Notes: generated by a model from the sequence alone, not told the origin. A DNA stretch of 26,825 bases from JAZNQL01 sp045531205 (GCA_045531205.1 JAZSDN010000054.1:1-26825), one strand, 5' to 3'. Shown: positions 15,097 to 23,591, counted from the first letter of the stretch. Numbers and translations: made by a program.

Positions 15097-15174
15097 GCTT
15101 ACAGTTTAAGCAACAACTGTAAGAACTACTTTCCCCTTGCAAAAGGGTGTATGGATTTACCATACACCCTTTTT
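15097..15174 (+). ncRNA. Candidate small RNA with C-rich linker
   Basis: A promoter-like pair TTGGTA (15064-15069) and TATAAA (15087-15092), 17 bases apart, predicts a start near 15097. A 9-bp hairpin (cttacagtt / aactgtaag, 15098-15123) follows, then a short linker containing tttcccctt (15130-15138), then a 13-bp terminator hairpin aaagggtgtatgg / ccatacacccttt (15142-15172) with a T-run. The result is a compact transcript of about 78 nt with an unpaired C-rich motif complementary to G-rich ribosome sites. There is no ORF of note. It could instead be two spare hairpins after the peptide gene. Confidence 0.45.
15142..15174 (+). terminator. Strong terminator, 13-bp stem
   Basis: A perfect 13-bp stem with a 5-base loop is followed by a T-run. 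It isolates the SLH protein gene from everything upstream. Confidence 0.85.
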
Positions 15175-15253
15175 ACTATGCTTTTGTATATAAAAAAATG
15201 GTTTCAAAAATAATAAATATGGTATCAGTTTTATTGAATGAAAAGTCGAGCCG

Positions 15254-15283
15254 TTGACAGAAAGCTAAAGTGATATGTATAAT
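15254..15283 (+). promoter_or_regulatory. Promoter of the large SLH protein gene
   Basis: A perfect TTGACA (15254-15259) and a perfect TATAAT (15278-15283) with an 18-base spacer predict a strong promoter, with a leader of about 40 bases before the ATG at 15332. This fits an abundant surface protein. Confidence 0.85.
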
Positions 15284-15331
15284 AAATGTGTTAGACTTGA
15301 CAGTCATATAAATAAAATAGGAGCGATATTT

Positions 15332-18300
15332 ATGAAAAAACAACTCTCAGTATTTTTAGTATGCATTATGCTTTTTACTATGACGCAAATAAGCGCATTT
15401 GCAGCATCCTTTACTGATACAGAAGGAGCAAATTGCGAAACAGCAGTAGAAGTGTTGGCTGCATTCGGAATTGTTGAAGGAAAAGGCGAAGGCGCGTACG
15501 AGCCCCAAAGCAATTTAACAAGAGCCGAAATGGCAACAATTATATTGCGTGCAATGGACGTGGCAAAAACAGCTACAGGAAAAGATGTATTTGCCGATGT
15601 TCCTGCTTCGCACTGGGCTTATGCTTATGTAGGTACAGCACATCAGCTTGGAATAGTTAACGGAACAAGCGAGCAAACCTTCTCGCCCGACGATTCTGTT
15701 ACATACGAACAGGCAGTAAAAATGGTTACATCAGCCCTTGGCTACAGCGTACAGGCAGAAGCACTTGGCGGATATCCTGCAGGTTACCTTACAAAGGCAA
15801 GCCAGCTTGGTATTTTAAAGGGTGTTCCTACAGATAAAACAATGACACGCGGAGCTATGGCAATTTTGCTTTACAACGCACTTGATACACCTTTGGCAGA
15901 ACGTGCAAGCTACGGCAATGATGACCTTAAATTTAATTCTGATGAAGACATAACACTCTTGACACGCTATTTAAAGGCAAACAAGGCAGAATCAAAAATA
16001 GTACAGACACCTATGTATGCAGCAACAGAAACACCCAAACATATCTTAGGTGATGAAGCGGTAATTGTAATTGACGGAAAGAACGAAACAGTTAAAGCAG
16101 GCAAAGTGGATGTAGATGCACTTTTTGCAGTTCCTTCCGATATATATTATAAGGAAGACGAAATAACCGGCAAAAACATATTGGTTACAGTTGTGCCTTT
16201 TGCAACGGTAGAAACACTTACACTTGTTGGCAGAGATATAAACCTTACAAAGACAACAACAAGCACACTTTTCTACGAAGAAAACAAAGTTGAAAAGAAG
16301 CAGAACATCACAGGTGCAACACTTGTATTTAACGGACGTGTTACAGAACTTAAAAAAGAACTTCTCGCTCCCGAAAAAGGTTCAATCAAATTGATTTCTA
16401 AAGATGGAATAAAATATGAAACCATTATTGTAGAAAGCTACAAAAACTATTTTGTAGACAGCGTTTTAGTTGACGAAAATATGGTTTATTTCAAAAACGG
16501 TGCAGGTTCAATGGAAATAAATCTTGGCGACGGATCGGTAGCAACAATTTTAACAGACGATAAAGACAGACCATTAACCTTGTGGGACGTACTTGGCGGA
16601 GATATACTTTCTATCGCACAGGATAACGATGTAACACCTTCAAGACGCAGAATTTACCGTACCTATGCAACAGTTGAGGGCGAAATTACAGAGCTTGATA
16701 AAACAGATAAGACAGCTGTAATAAATGGCAAAACTTATGGTGTAGGCGTTGACTTTAAAGAAATTTCGCTTGGTAAGGCAGGCGTGTTCCGTCTTGACCA
16801 TTTTGACACAATAGTTAAGGTTGAAGATGCAGTAGGAACTATGCGTAATTATGCATGGCTTAAGAATGCAGGCTATACAGAAGGCTTCTCAAGCAAAGCA
16901 CAGCTTTATGTGTTCACTTCGGAAGGCGAATGGAAGCTTTTTGAAACAGCAGATGTAGTATCCTTCAACGGCTTGACAGTACAAGCTAAAAACCTTTTGA
17001 AAAACGGTGTAAATGCAGACAATGCATTTGATGCAGACACAGCTCCCACACTTGTTGACAGTGCAGGCTTGGTAATTCCCCAGCTTATTTCATACAAGCT
17101 TAACGATGCAGGATTACTCTGCGAAGTTGAAACAGCAGTAAATAAATCAAGACTTGACACACCTGCCACCGAAAGAGCGGGTGGCGGTTTCAGCCTTGAC
17201 TACTACTTAAACTATGAACCCAATGCTCAGGGTAAAAACTATCCTAAAAACAGAATGTTTAACGGAACACCAAAGGGTTCAACAGACGGACTTAATCCCA
17301 ATGTTTATGATACTACTGTTGAGTACAAATCAAACGCACTTTTCAGCCGTGTAGCTGTAGCTGACGGCACTCCTTATTTCATTATTCCCCATGACTTAAA
17401 TGACGAACAGGGTTATGATATAAGCACAGCTACAAGAGAATTCGGCGGATTTGAAATGTTCAGAAGCGTATCTGAAAATGCCTGCCACGTAATTTACGAC
17501 GTAAACGACACATATACCTGCGGCGTAGTTGTAAAGAGAGGCGACTTTGTGCCTGAATCTTCCGGTGGCGGTTCAACAGCCATAACATACCCCGACTACA
17601 AAGACCAGGTAGCACTTGTGCTTGGATTCTCCAAGGTGGTTAACGAAAAAACAGGGGAAATAGAAGATGTTATCCGTTTAAAGAATAAAGTGGGTCAGGA
17701 TGTAAGTGCAGTTGTTAAAGAAGGCACACGTTTCCTCTACAGAAATGCAAACGCACGCCTTTGGGACAGAACAGTTACCGAAAACGGTCAGACAGTAACA
17801 CTCCCCGGCGACCCCGACTGGTATATGCTTAAAGCTGACGGCACAAAATATCAGCCCGCACAAACAGCACCCGAAATTAAATCGGGCAACACAAGAACAC
17901 CTTATATGTATCTTGACGCTGAAGATATAGACCCCGGCGATTTACTTCAGTACACATTAAACGCTGACGGAACAATCAGAATGGGTTCAGTTTCATTCCG
18001 TGTTAACTATCCCGGTGATATAGAAATGTCAACATATACAGGTGCAGTAAGTGCAACAGCTGTAGACGAAAACTACCGTGGCGGTAACCTCCAGATTTAT
18101 GGTAAGGTAGTAAAAACAGCAGCAGAAGGAGCGTTGATGGTAGAAGTTAACCTTGCAGAAGGTGACGGACATGCAAACAAATCTACCATAGTAAAAGGCT
18201 TGCCTTCAGGAGTAAAGACACTTCGTAGAGTTCCCAGTTATGGATATTTCTATCTGTGGGATACAAAAGAACAACAGATGCGTCAGGCAACAGTCAACGA

Positions 18301-18373
18301 TATAGTAATTGGTGACACAATTCTTTCCTGGTGGACAACATTAACACACGAAATGGTTGTTATATACAGATAA
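15332..18373 (+). CDS. Large SLH-domain surface protein
   Basis: The 1013-aa protein has a signal peptide (residues 1-25, cleaved after SAFA). Three S-layer homology repeats follow in about 26-210: LTRAEMATIILRAMD and VFADVPASHWAYAYV, then FSPDDSVTYEQAVKMV with LGYSV, then a third ending LLYNALDTPL. SLH repeats bind pyruvylated wall polymers and hold the protein at the cell surface. The remaining 800 residues look beta-rich and repetitive in style, and I recognise no enzymatic domain. I start at the ATG with AGGAGCGAT upstream; an in-frame upstream ATG at 15275 overlaps the promoter. Its strong promoter suggests an S-layer or major wall protein. Codon use resembles its neighbours. Confidence 0.9.
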   Translation: MKKQLSVFLVCIMLFTMTQISAFAASFTDTEGANCETAVEVLAAFGIVEGKGEGAYEPQSNLTRAEMATIILRAMDVAKTATGKDVFADVPASHWAYAYVGTAHQLGIVNGTSEQTFSPDDSVTYEQAVKMVTSALGYSVQAEALGGYPAGYLTKASQLGILKGVPTDKTMTRGAMAILLYNALDTPLAERASYGNDDLKFNSDEDITLLTRYLKANKAESKIVQTPMYAATETPKHILGDEAVIVIDGKNETVKAGKVDVDALFAVPSDIYYKEDEITGKNILVTVVPFATVETLTLVGRDINLTKTTTSTLFYEENKVEKKQNITGATLVFNGRVTELKKELLAPEKGSIKLISKDGIKYETIIVESYKNYFVDSVLVDENMVYFKNGAGSMEINLGDGSVATILTDDKDRPLTLWDVLGGDILSIAQDNDVTPSRRRIYRTYATVEGEITELDKTDKTAVINGKTYGVGVDFKEISLGKAGVFRLDHFDTIVKVEDAVGTMRNYAWLKNAGYTEGFSSKAQLYVFTSEGEWKLFETADVVSFNGLTVQAKNLLKNGVNADNAFDADTAPTLVDSAGLVIPQLISYKLNDAGLLCEVETAVNKSRLDTPATERAGGGFSLDYYLNYEPNAQGKNYPKNRMFNGTPKGSTDGLNPNVYDTTVEYKSNALFSRVAVADGTPYFIIPHDLNDEQGYDISTATREFGGFEMFRSVSENACHVIYDVNDTYTCGVVVKRGDFVPESSGGGSTAITYPDYKDQVALVLGFSKVVNEKTGEIEDVIRLKNKVGQDVSAVVKEGTRFLYRNANARLWDRTVTENGQTVTLPGDPDWYMLKADGTKYQPAQTAPEIKSGNTRTPYMYLDAEDIDPGDLLQYTLNADGTIRMGSVSFRVNYPGDIEMSTYTGAVSATAVDENYRGGNLQIYGKVVKTAAEGALMVEVNLAEGDGHANKSTIVKGLPSGVKTLRRVPSYGYFYLWDTKEQQMRQATVNDIVIGDTILSWWTTLTHEMVVIYR

Positions 18374-18382
18374 AAAACGAAA

Positions 18383-18403
18383 GCCAACGGCATTGCCGTT
18401 GGC
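18383..18403. other. Hairpin between the SLH and the secreted-module genes
   Basis: gccaacggc / gccgttggc pair around att just after the SLH stop codon. On the plus strand it lacks a T-run; the T-rich side is on the minus strand. It probably allows read-through into the next gene or protects the mRNA end. Confidence 0.5.
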
Positions 18404-18476
18404 TTCGTATCCAAAATTGCAGGTAAAAAGCCCTGCGTGGCTAGATTATATGAATCAAAAAAGGAGGAAATTTGAA

Positions 18477-20018
18477 ATGATGAAAAAAATTATGGCAATA
18501 GTTCTTTCGGGGCTTCTTATCTTTAGCCTTGCAGGTATTGCAACAAATGCGGACGAACCCTTAAACCTTGTTTTTGGATTTGAAAACGATGCAGATGTAG
18601 ACCTTACTATCCCCGAAGGCGAAACTAAAACCGTAAGCGGATGGAGAGGTTCGGCTACGGGAGAAAAAGAATCAAGAGGCGAAAAGATAAAGAGAAACAC
18701 AGAAGATTTGGCAGACGCACCTGTAGACCTTGGAGAAAGCTGTCTTGAATTTGAACAGCAGGATGAACCAAAAGTTGGCAGAAGCATTATGTACGAGGTT
18801 AACTTAAAGGCAAACACCACTTATGCTGTTTCCGCATGGGTTAAAGCAGATGATTGCGGTATAGTAGGCTTGGCAGGCTGGGGCACTCACGGTGTATCAG
18901 ACTGGTTAACAGCAAATTACAAAGAATCAAAAGGTAAATGGATAAGACTTTACGCAACATATACAACAAAAGATAAAGCAGTAAAAACAACTTTGTGCTT
19001 ACGTCAGTCCGACACAGGAAAGAAAACTTTGTTTGATGACGTTCGCCTTTACGAAGTAACAGACAAAGAGTATGCTTCATATATTTTAAGTCAGGAAGGC
19101 AAAAACTCACGTGATATAAATGGTGACTTTGAAGATGTAACAACGCGTAACAAAACTGCATCCGATACAGCACAGGTATTGTATCCTGCAAACTGGCAGA
19201 TGCCCGGCCAAACCCTGTATAATGGCGAAGATGCTCAAACCTATGCTGTAATTACATCCGAAAAAGCAAGAAGTGGTAAATATTCGTTGAAGATATCAGG
19301 CAACACTAACGTAGAAAATGGCCGTGTGTTCCTTCATCTCAACAAAAAACTTGAAGTCGGAAAAACATATATGATAACAGGTTGGGTGCTGACCGAAAAA
19401 GATTGTGCATACAAATATGCAGGCGGTGCAGGATTACAGGCTATAAATACTAACTGGCCCGGCGCAGGACAGAGCAGTCTGTGGAATAACCCATCTTTTG
19501 ATAAGGTAAGAACAAATACAAACGGAGAATGGGTACCCGTTCGCAGTTACTTTATAGCACCTTTTGACAGCGTAGCTATTGGCTTATATTGCCACGACAC
19601 CCCTTCAGCATATACAGCATATTTTGACGATATAAGCGTAGTAGAAGTACCTGCCGTTAGTCTTAAGGCTGTAGACAGTCAGGGTAAAGGCTTTACAAAA
19701 CTTGACACAACAAAAGAAAATAAAGTAAAGGTTTATGTAAATGGCGTGAATACAACCGACATAGGAGAAACAGCAAAAAGCTATAAGGTTGTAACCGCTG
19801 TTTATGATAAAAATGGTGATGCAGTAGAAATGGTTGCATCGTCATTGAAAGATACAGTTAATGCGGTAGCAACACAGAAATTAAATAATGTTGATACAAA
19901 ATATGAATACTTAAGAGATGTACTGGATATTACAATCCCTGCAGGATGCACAGCAAAAGTATTTGTGTTCAGTGACTTTAGTAAAATCTCTCCCGTTTCA
20001 GTACTTAGTTTTTCATAA
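18477..20018 (+). CDS. Secreted protein with two carbohydrate-binding-like modules
   Basis: The 513-aa protein has a signal peptide (residues 1 to about 26, ending TNA). Two jelly-roll modules follow, at about 28-195 and 210-390. Each ends in the characteristic strand of CBM4/9-type or similar carbohydrate-binding modules (TLFDDVRLYEV and AYFDDISVVEV). Internal features such as YAVSAWVKADD and YMITGWVLTEKD also fit. A smaller C-terminal beta domain (about 395-513) has no recognisable motif. No catalytic domain is seen, so a glycan-binding or wall-associated role is inferred. The start is the ATG at 18477, with AAGGAGGAAA nine bases upstream; the longer open frame begins inside the SLH gene and is not used. 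Probably transcribed with the SLH gene. Confidence 0.85.
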   Translation: MMKKIMAIVLSGLLIFSLAGIATNADEPLNLVFGFENDADVDLTIPEGETKTVSGWRGSATGEKESRGEKIKRNTEDLADAPVDLGESCLEFEQQDEPKVGRSIMYEVNLKANTTYAVSAWVKADDCGIVGLAGWGTHGVSDWLTANYKESKGKWIRLYATYTTKDKAVKTTLCLRQSDTGKKTLFDDVRLYEVTDKEYASYILSQEGKNSRDINGDFEDVTTRNKTASDTAQVLYPANWQMPGQTLYNGEDAQTYAVITSEKARSGKYSLKISGNTNVENGRVFLHLNKKLEVGKTYMITGWVLTEKDCAYKYAGGAGLQAINTNWPGAGQSSLWNNPSFDKVRTNTNGEWVPVRSYFIAPFDSVAIGLYCHDTPSAYTAYFDDISVVEVPAVSLKAVDSQGKGFTKLDTTKENKVKVYVNGVNTTDIGETAKSYKVVTAVYDKNGDAVEMVASSLKDTVNAVATQKLNNVDTKYEYLRDVLDITIPAGCTAKVFVFSDFSKISPVSVLSFS

Positions 20019-20033
20019 TAGAAAATAAAAACA

Positions 20034-20065
20034 GCCGGGTGTTCGTACGAACACCCGGCGTTTTT
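20034..20065 (+). terminator. Terminator, 13-bp perfect palindrome
   Basis: gccgggtgttcgt and its complement adjoin (20034-20059), followed by a T-run. It closes the SLH/secreted-module transcript. Confidence 0.9.
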
Positions 20066-20120
20066 GTCATTGTCCGGTTTAGCGGACTTGTTTATTGCTC
20101 GATATCCTTTTTATTATGTA

Positions 20121-20852
20121 TTATCTGTTTTTTAATACTTCTTCACAAAAAGCAAGGTCTTCGGGAGTGTTAATTCCAACCATTTCGTAATCGGTATGAA
20201 CCTTGCAGGCTTCAACCTTTTTGCCTTCAGCTATTAAAATTCCCGGAACATCGGTAAGATAATATTCGCCCTGTGCGTTGTTTGAGTTAAGCTTTTTCAA
20301 TGCTTCAAATAAAACCTTGCTCTTTACAACATAAATGCTGGGATTAAGCTCACGGATTGCCTTTTCTTCTTCTGTGGCGTCTTTTTCTTCAACTATTCTT
20401 ACAACGCTGCCGTTTTCATCTCTTATAATACGTCCGTAGGGCAGGGGTTTGTCAACTTCGCAGGTAAGCAGAGTCATATCAGCACCAAGCTTTTCGTGGT
20501 ACTCGACTGCTGCCTGATAGCTTTCACGGCGTACAAGAGGCATATCACCACATAAAATAAGAATATCACCGTCATAATCCTTTAACGCTTCTTCTGCCGA
20601 CATAACAGCGTGGCCTGTACCCTTCTGTTCTGCCTGAAGAGCGGTTACATATTCGGGAGCTATGGCATCTCTTACTTTGTCTGCCATATAGCCTACAATA
20701 ATAACTGTATCTTCGGGTTTTACAAAGTTTATGTTTTCAAGAACGTATTCAAGTAACGGTTTTCCGTTAAGCTCTCTTAAAACCTTTGGAAGATTAAATT
20801 TTTCAGACATAAGTCTTGTGCCTTTTCCGGCTGCTAAAACTATTGCTTTCAT
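20121..20852 (-). CDS. Stand-alone sugar nucleotidyltransferase (GlmU N-domain-like)
   Basis: The 243-aa protein is a nucleotidyltransferase of the UDP-GlcNAc pyrophosphorylase type. It has the signature LAAGKGTRL at residue 6, the lysine in LPKVL, QKGTGHAV, the metal-binding CGDMPLV and YGRIIRD. It corresponds to the first half of GlmU (about 450 aa). The left-handed beta-helix acetyltransferase half is missing; the gene ends cleanly after the NTP-transferase fold and there is no frameshifted remainder downstream. It would therefore make UDP-GlcNAc (or another UDP-sugar) from a sugar-1-phosphate made elsewhere. The ribosome site GAAAGGAT precedes the ATG. Specificity for GlcNAc is inferred. 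Confidence 0.9.
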   Translation of the reverse strand: MKAIVLAAGKGTRLMSEKFNLPKVLRELNGKPLLEYVLENINFVKPEDTVIIVGYMADKVRDAIAPEYVTALQAEQKGTGHAVMSAEEALKDYDGDILILCGDMPLVRRESYQAAVEYHEKLGADMTLLTCEVDKPLPYGRIIRDENGSVVRIVEEKDATEEEKAIRELNPSIYVVKSKVLFEALKKLNSNNAQGEYYLTDVPGILIAEGKKVEACKVHTDYEMVGINTPEDLAFCEEVLKNR

Positions 20853-20923
20853 AGTAAAAAATCCTTTCGATTAAAATTTCGCCATTATTTTATCATACCA
20901 ATTAAAAAAAATCAATAGTGCAG

Positions 20924-20950
20924 TAAAAAATCCGCACACAAGGTGCGGAT
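20924..20950 (-). terminator. Terminator of the zinc-ribbon gene
   Basis: On the minus strand tccgcac / gtgcgga (20931-20949) is followed by a T-run. It probably ends the sigH / tRNA-Gly / zinc-ribbon transcript. Confidence 0.85.
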
Positions 20951-20985
20951 TTTCTTGTTCGCGTAAATAACCTCAAAGCGAGAGA

Positions 20986-21255
20986 TTATCTGTGCTTTGC
21001 AAGGCATTCGCTGCAGTAAATAGGTTTGTCATTCTTAGGAATGAAAGGAACCTTAGCTTCGCCACCGCAATCAGCGCAAACACCAACAAATGTTTCACGG
21101 CTGTCACGGATAGCCTGTTTTCTGGCAACGCGGCATTCTTTGCAGCGTGTGGGTTCATTCTGGAAACCCTTTTCAGCATAGAATTCCTGCTCGCCTGCGG
21201 AGAAAACGAATTCGTTACCGCAATCCTTGCATACCAATGTTTTGTCTTCGAACAT
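20986..21255 (-). CDS. Small zinc-ribbon protein
   Basis: The 89-aa protein has two treble-clef or zinc-ribbon halves: CKDCG ... CKECR at residues 9-41 and CADCGGE ... CSECL at about 60-85. It matches small clostridial zinc-ribbon proteins of unknown function. The start is the ATG at 21253-21255, with GAGGGGAT upstream. A longer frame to 21402 runs back through the tRNA-Gly gene and is not credible. It lies 87 bases after the tRNA with no consensus promoter, so it may be read from the sigH promoter. RNA or protein binding is possible; nothing shows it directly. Confidence 0.85.
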   Translation of the reverse strand: MFEDKTLVCKDCGNEFVFSAGEQEFYAEKGFQNEPTRCKECRVARKQAIRDSRETFVGVCADCGGEAKVPFIPKNDKPIYCSECLAKHR

Positions 21256-21342
21256 AAAATATCCCCTCACTTCGAGAAAAATAAAAGTTACCCGATAACG
21301 GAATTGCACCGTTTGCAAAATGCACTCTCTTTGAGACGGGCA

Positions 21343-21416
21343 TGGAGCGAGCAACGGGAATCGAACCCGCATAGCCGGCTTGGGAAGCCGGAACTCTGCC
21401 ATTGAGTTATGCTCGC
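21343..21416 (-). tRNA. tRNA-Gly (anticodon CCC)
   Basis: The minus strand gives a 74-nt cloverleaf with 5' GCGAGCA pairing to TGCTCGC, encoded CCA, anticodon stem CCGGC / GCCGG and loop TTCCCAA, so the anticodon is CCC, reading GGG. The T-arm has GGTTCGATTCC. It begins one base after the sigH stop codon and has no promoter of its own, so it must be processed out of the sigH transcript or use a promoter inside sigH. Confidence 0.96.
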
Positions 21417-21417
21417 A

Positions 21418-22047
21418 TCAGTTAAATTCAGACAAGTACTTTTCGATTTTGCGTTTTATCCTTTGCAAAGCATTATCAATAGCCTTTGAAGATTTGCCAA
21501 GACGTTTACCTATTTCCTGATAAGAAACACCCTGTATATAGTAAGCCATAACCTGGGATTCAAACGAGCTTAAAACCTCATCCATTTTAAGACTTATATC
21601 GGCAATTTGCTCACGCTTTAAAACAATATCTTCAGGGTTTTGAGAAGAATCATCCTCGCCGATAATATCAAGCAATGTAGTTTCGTATTCGTTTTCAAAA
21701 ACAGGTCTGTTCAAAGAAATGTAAGTATTAAGAGGAGTATGCTTCTGGCGTGTAGCAGCTTTTATAGCAGTAATAATCTGACGCTGAATACACATTTCGG
21801 CAAAAGCGTGAAAGCCTGAAAGCTTGTCCGGCTTATAATCTCTTATAGCCTTAAAAAGACCAATCATACCTTCCTGCACAATATCTTCCTTGCCTGCACC
21901 TACCAGAAAATAGGTTCTTGCACGGCGAAGCACCACATTGCGGTACTTTTCAAGCAGATATTCCATTGCATCTGTATTGCCGTTTTGCGATAATTCTGCC
22001 AGTTTTTCATCTGTAAAAGATTCAAAGCCTGACAGCGGGTTATTCAC
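21418..22047 (-). CDS. sigH: RNA polymerase sigma-H (sporulation sigma factor)
   Basis: SigH (Spo0H) is the transition-state sigma factor that drives early sporulation genes. The 209-aa protein has region 2 with ARTYFLVGAGKEDIVQEGMI and LFKAIRDYKPDK (core and -10 binding) and a C-terminal region 4 helix-turn-helix, VSYQEIGKRLGKSSKAIDNA (-35 binding). Length is usual. I chose the GTG at 22045-22047: GGAGTGAT lies eight bases upstream, whereas the in-frame GTG at 22054-22056 is itself part of that site. It has its own sigma-A-like promoter. Downstream, tRNA-Gly follows immediately and the zinc-ribbon gene after it. Confidence 0.95.
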   Translation of the reverse strand: MNNPLSGFESFTDEKLAELSQNGNTDAMEYLLEKYRNVVLRRARTYFLVGAGKEDIVQEGMIGLFKAIRDYKPDKLSGFHAFAEMCIQRQIITAIKAATRQKHTPLNTYISLNRPVFENEYETTLLDIIGEDDSSQNPEDIVLKREQIADISLKMDEVLSSFESQVMAYYIQGVSYQEIGKRLGKSSKAIDNALQRIKRKIEKYLSEFN

Positions 22048-22078
22048 AAAAATCACTCCATTTCATACTAACATAATT

Positions 22079-22107
22079 ATTATACGTTAAATACAAAAAT
22101 TTGTCAA
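22079..22107 (-). promoter_or_regulatory. Promoter of sigH
   Basis: On the minus strand a perfect TTGACA (22102-22107) and a perfect TATAAT (22079-22084) are 17 bases apart, about 30 bases before the chosen start codon. Confidence 0.88.
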
Positions 22108-22230
22108 GATAAAACACGAAAAATGCCTTGCTTGTATAGTTTTTTTGTAGTATTTACTATGTTTTGGAAGCAAAATTTATATACAATTTGCATAAAATTA
22201 TTGTAAAACATATTTTTTTTCAAAAAAGAC

Positions 22231-22259
22231 TTGCAAAATTTTGAAAAAAGTAGTATTAT
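22231..22259 (+). promoter_or_regulatory. Promoter of the glycosyltransferase gene
   Basis: TTGCAA (22231-22236) and TATTAT (22254-22259) with a 17-base spacer lie about 45 bases before the ATG. Confidence 0.7.
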
Positions 22260-22306
22260 CTACAGGAATATGGAGATATTATGATTTTGCTTGGAAGGAG
22301 TAAAGC

Positions 22307-23554
22307 ATGGAAACATTATTTTATATTTTCAGCGTAATTGTTCAGGTTGTGTTTTTTCTTATCGGCTCATATTTTTTCATTATTTCATTGGCAGCGTGGG
22401 TAAACAAAAAAGAGCGTGAACCCGAAAATTTTGTTCACAGAACCTACGCACTTATAGTAGCCGCACACGATGAGGAAGCGGTTATAGGCAATATGGTAGA
22501 CAGCTTGCAAAAGCTTAACTACCCCCGCGACAAATATGATATATTTGTTATAGCGGATAATTGCACAGACTCTACAGCAAGCATTGCAAGAGAAGCAGGT
22601 GCTTATGTGTATGAGAGAACTAATCACGAAAAACGCGGCAAGGGCTATGCTCTTGAGTGGATGTTCGAACATATTTATAAAATGGATAAAAAGTATGATG
22701 CAGTAGCTATTTTTGATGCTGATAACATCGTACATCCCAATTTCTTAAGAGAAATGAATAAAAAGCAGAATCAGGGACACAAGGTTGTTCAGGGGTATAT
22801 CGACAGTAAAAATCCCTTTGATTCATGGATTACAGCAGCGTATACAGTTTCGTTCTGGAGCGTAAATAAAGTATTCCAGCTTGCAAGATATAACCTTGGT
22901 CTTTCGTGTCAGCTTTCGGGCACAGGCTTTGTAATAGATGTTGATATATTGCAAAAAATAGGTTGGCAGGCAACATGTCTTACAGAAGATATGGAATTTA
23001 CAATGCGACTTGTGCTTAACGATTATAAGGTTGCATGGTCGCACCACGCAGTTATATACGACGAAAAGCCTCTTACATTTGCACAGTCGTGGAAACAGCG
23101 TATAAGATGGATGCAGGGCCACGCAGATGTTGCAACAAGATTTGTAAAACCCTTGATACAAAAAGCAACTAAAGAAAAGAAGTGGGCACCTGTTGACTGT
23201 GTACTTTATTTATTACAGCCTGTAAGAATTATAGCTCTTGGCTTTATAACACTTATGACATGGCTGCAGAGTGCATATCCTTCGGGAGAAATCGGATTTT
23301 TCCAGATAAGCTATCTGTTCCCCACATGGGTATGGCTTGTAATGGTGCTTGTACAGTTCTCGTACACTCCGCTTATTATATGGATGGAACGTCATCAGTT
23401 CTCGCTTAAGCTTGTATGGCTTTATATAACCTATTCTATCTACACCTTAACATGGGTACCTATTGCAATAATAGGAATTATAAACAAAGATAAAAAAGAA
23501 TGGTTCCATACAAAGCACACACGCCAGATTACCATCGAAGATGTAAATAGTTAA
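22307..23554 (+). CDS. Family 2 membrane glycosyltransferase
   Basis: The 415-aa protein is a processive-type GT2 enzyme like those making poly-N-acetylglucosamine, cellulose-like or hyaluronan-like chains. An N-terminal membrane helix (residues about 5-28) leads to the GT-A domain with IVAAHDEEAVIGNMVDSL, the metal-binding DADN near residue 137, TEDMEF near 225 (catalytic acid) and QRIRW (the QxxRW motif) near 263. Four or so membrane helices follow in 290-400. The ribosome site GGAAGGAG precedes the ATG. No accessory synthesis genes (deacetylase, bcs or ica partners) lie next to it. The neighbours are SLH surface proteins, so an envelope glycan is a fair guess, but the product is not known. 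Confidence 0.9.
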   Translation: METLFYIFSVIVQVVFFLIGSYFFIISLAAWVNKKEREPENFVHRTYALIVAAHDEEAVIGNMVDSLQKLNYPRDKYDIFVIADNCTDSTASIAREAGAYVYERTNHEKRGKGYALEWMFEHIYKMDKKYDAVAIFDADNIVHPNFLREMNKKQNQGHKVVQGYIDSKNPFDSWITAAYTVSFWSVNKVFQLARYNLGLSCQLSGTGFVIDVDILQKIGWQATCLTEDMEFTMRLVLNDYKVAWSHHAVIYDEKPLTFAQSWKQRIRWMQGHADVATRFVKPLIQKATKEKKWAPVDCVLYLLQPVRIIALGFITLMTWLQSAYPSGEIGFFQISYLFPTWVWLVMVLVQFSYTPLIIWMERHQFSLKLVWLYITYSIYTLTWVPIAIIGIINKDKKEWFHTKHTRQITIEDVNS

Positions 23555-23555
23555 C

Positions 23556-23570
23556 AAAGGGGATGTAAAA
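23556..23570 (+). repeat. Post-stop repeat box, copy 1
   Basis: aaaggggatgtaaaa begins one base after the stop codon of the glycosyltransferase gene. Identical 15-base boxes occur at 25245-25259 and 26686-26700, each shortly after the stop of the next plus-strand gene. Confidence 0.75.
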
Positions 23571-23591
23571 GGCAATCCCTTGGATAAGTCA

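Noticed and set aside
15098..15123. Riboswitch before the SLH gene
   Set aside because: The hairpins end in a complete terminator at 15174, and the SLH promoter lies after it, so they are not in the SLH leader.
21256..21402. N-terminal extension of the zinc-ribbon protein
   Set aside because: The extra frame translates the tRNA-Gly gene; the ATG at 21253-21255 has a good ribosome site.
22385..23395. Minus-strand ORFs inside the glycosyltransferase gene
   Set aside because: Shadow frames of a GT2 gene with all expected motifs.
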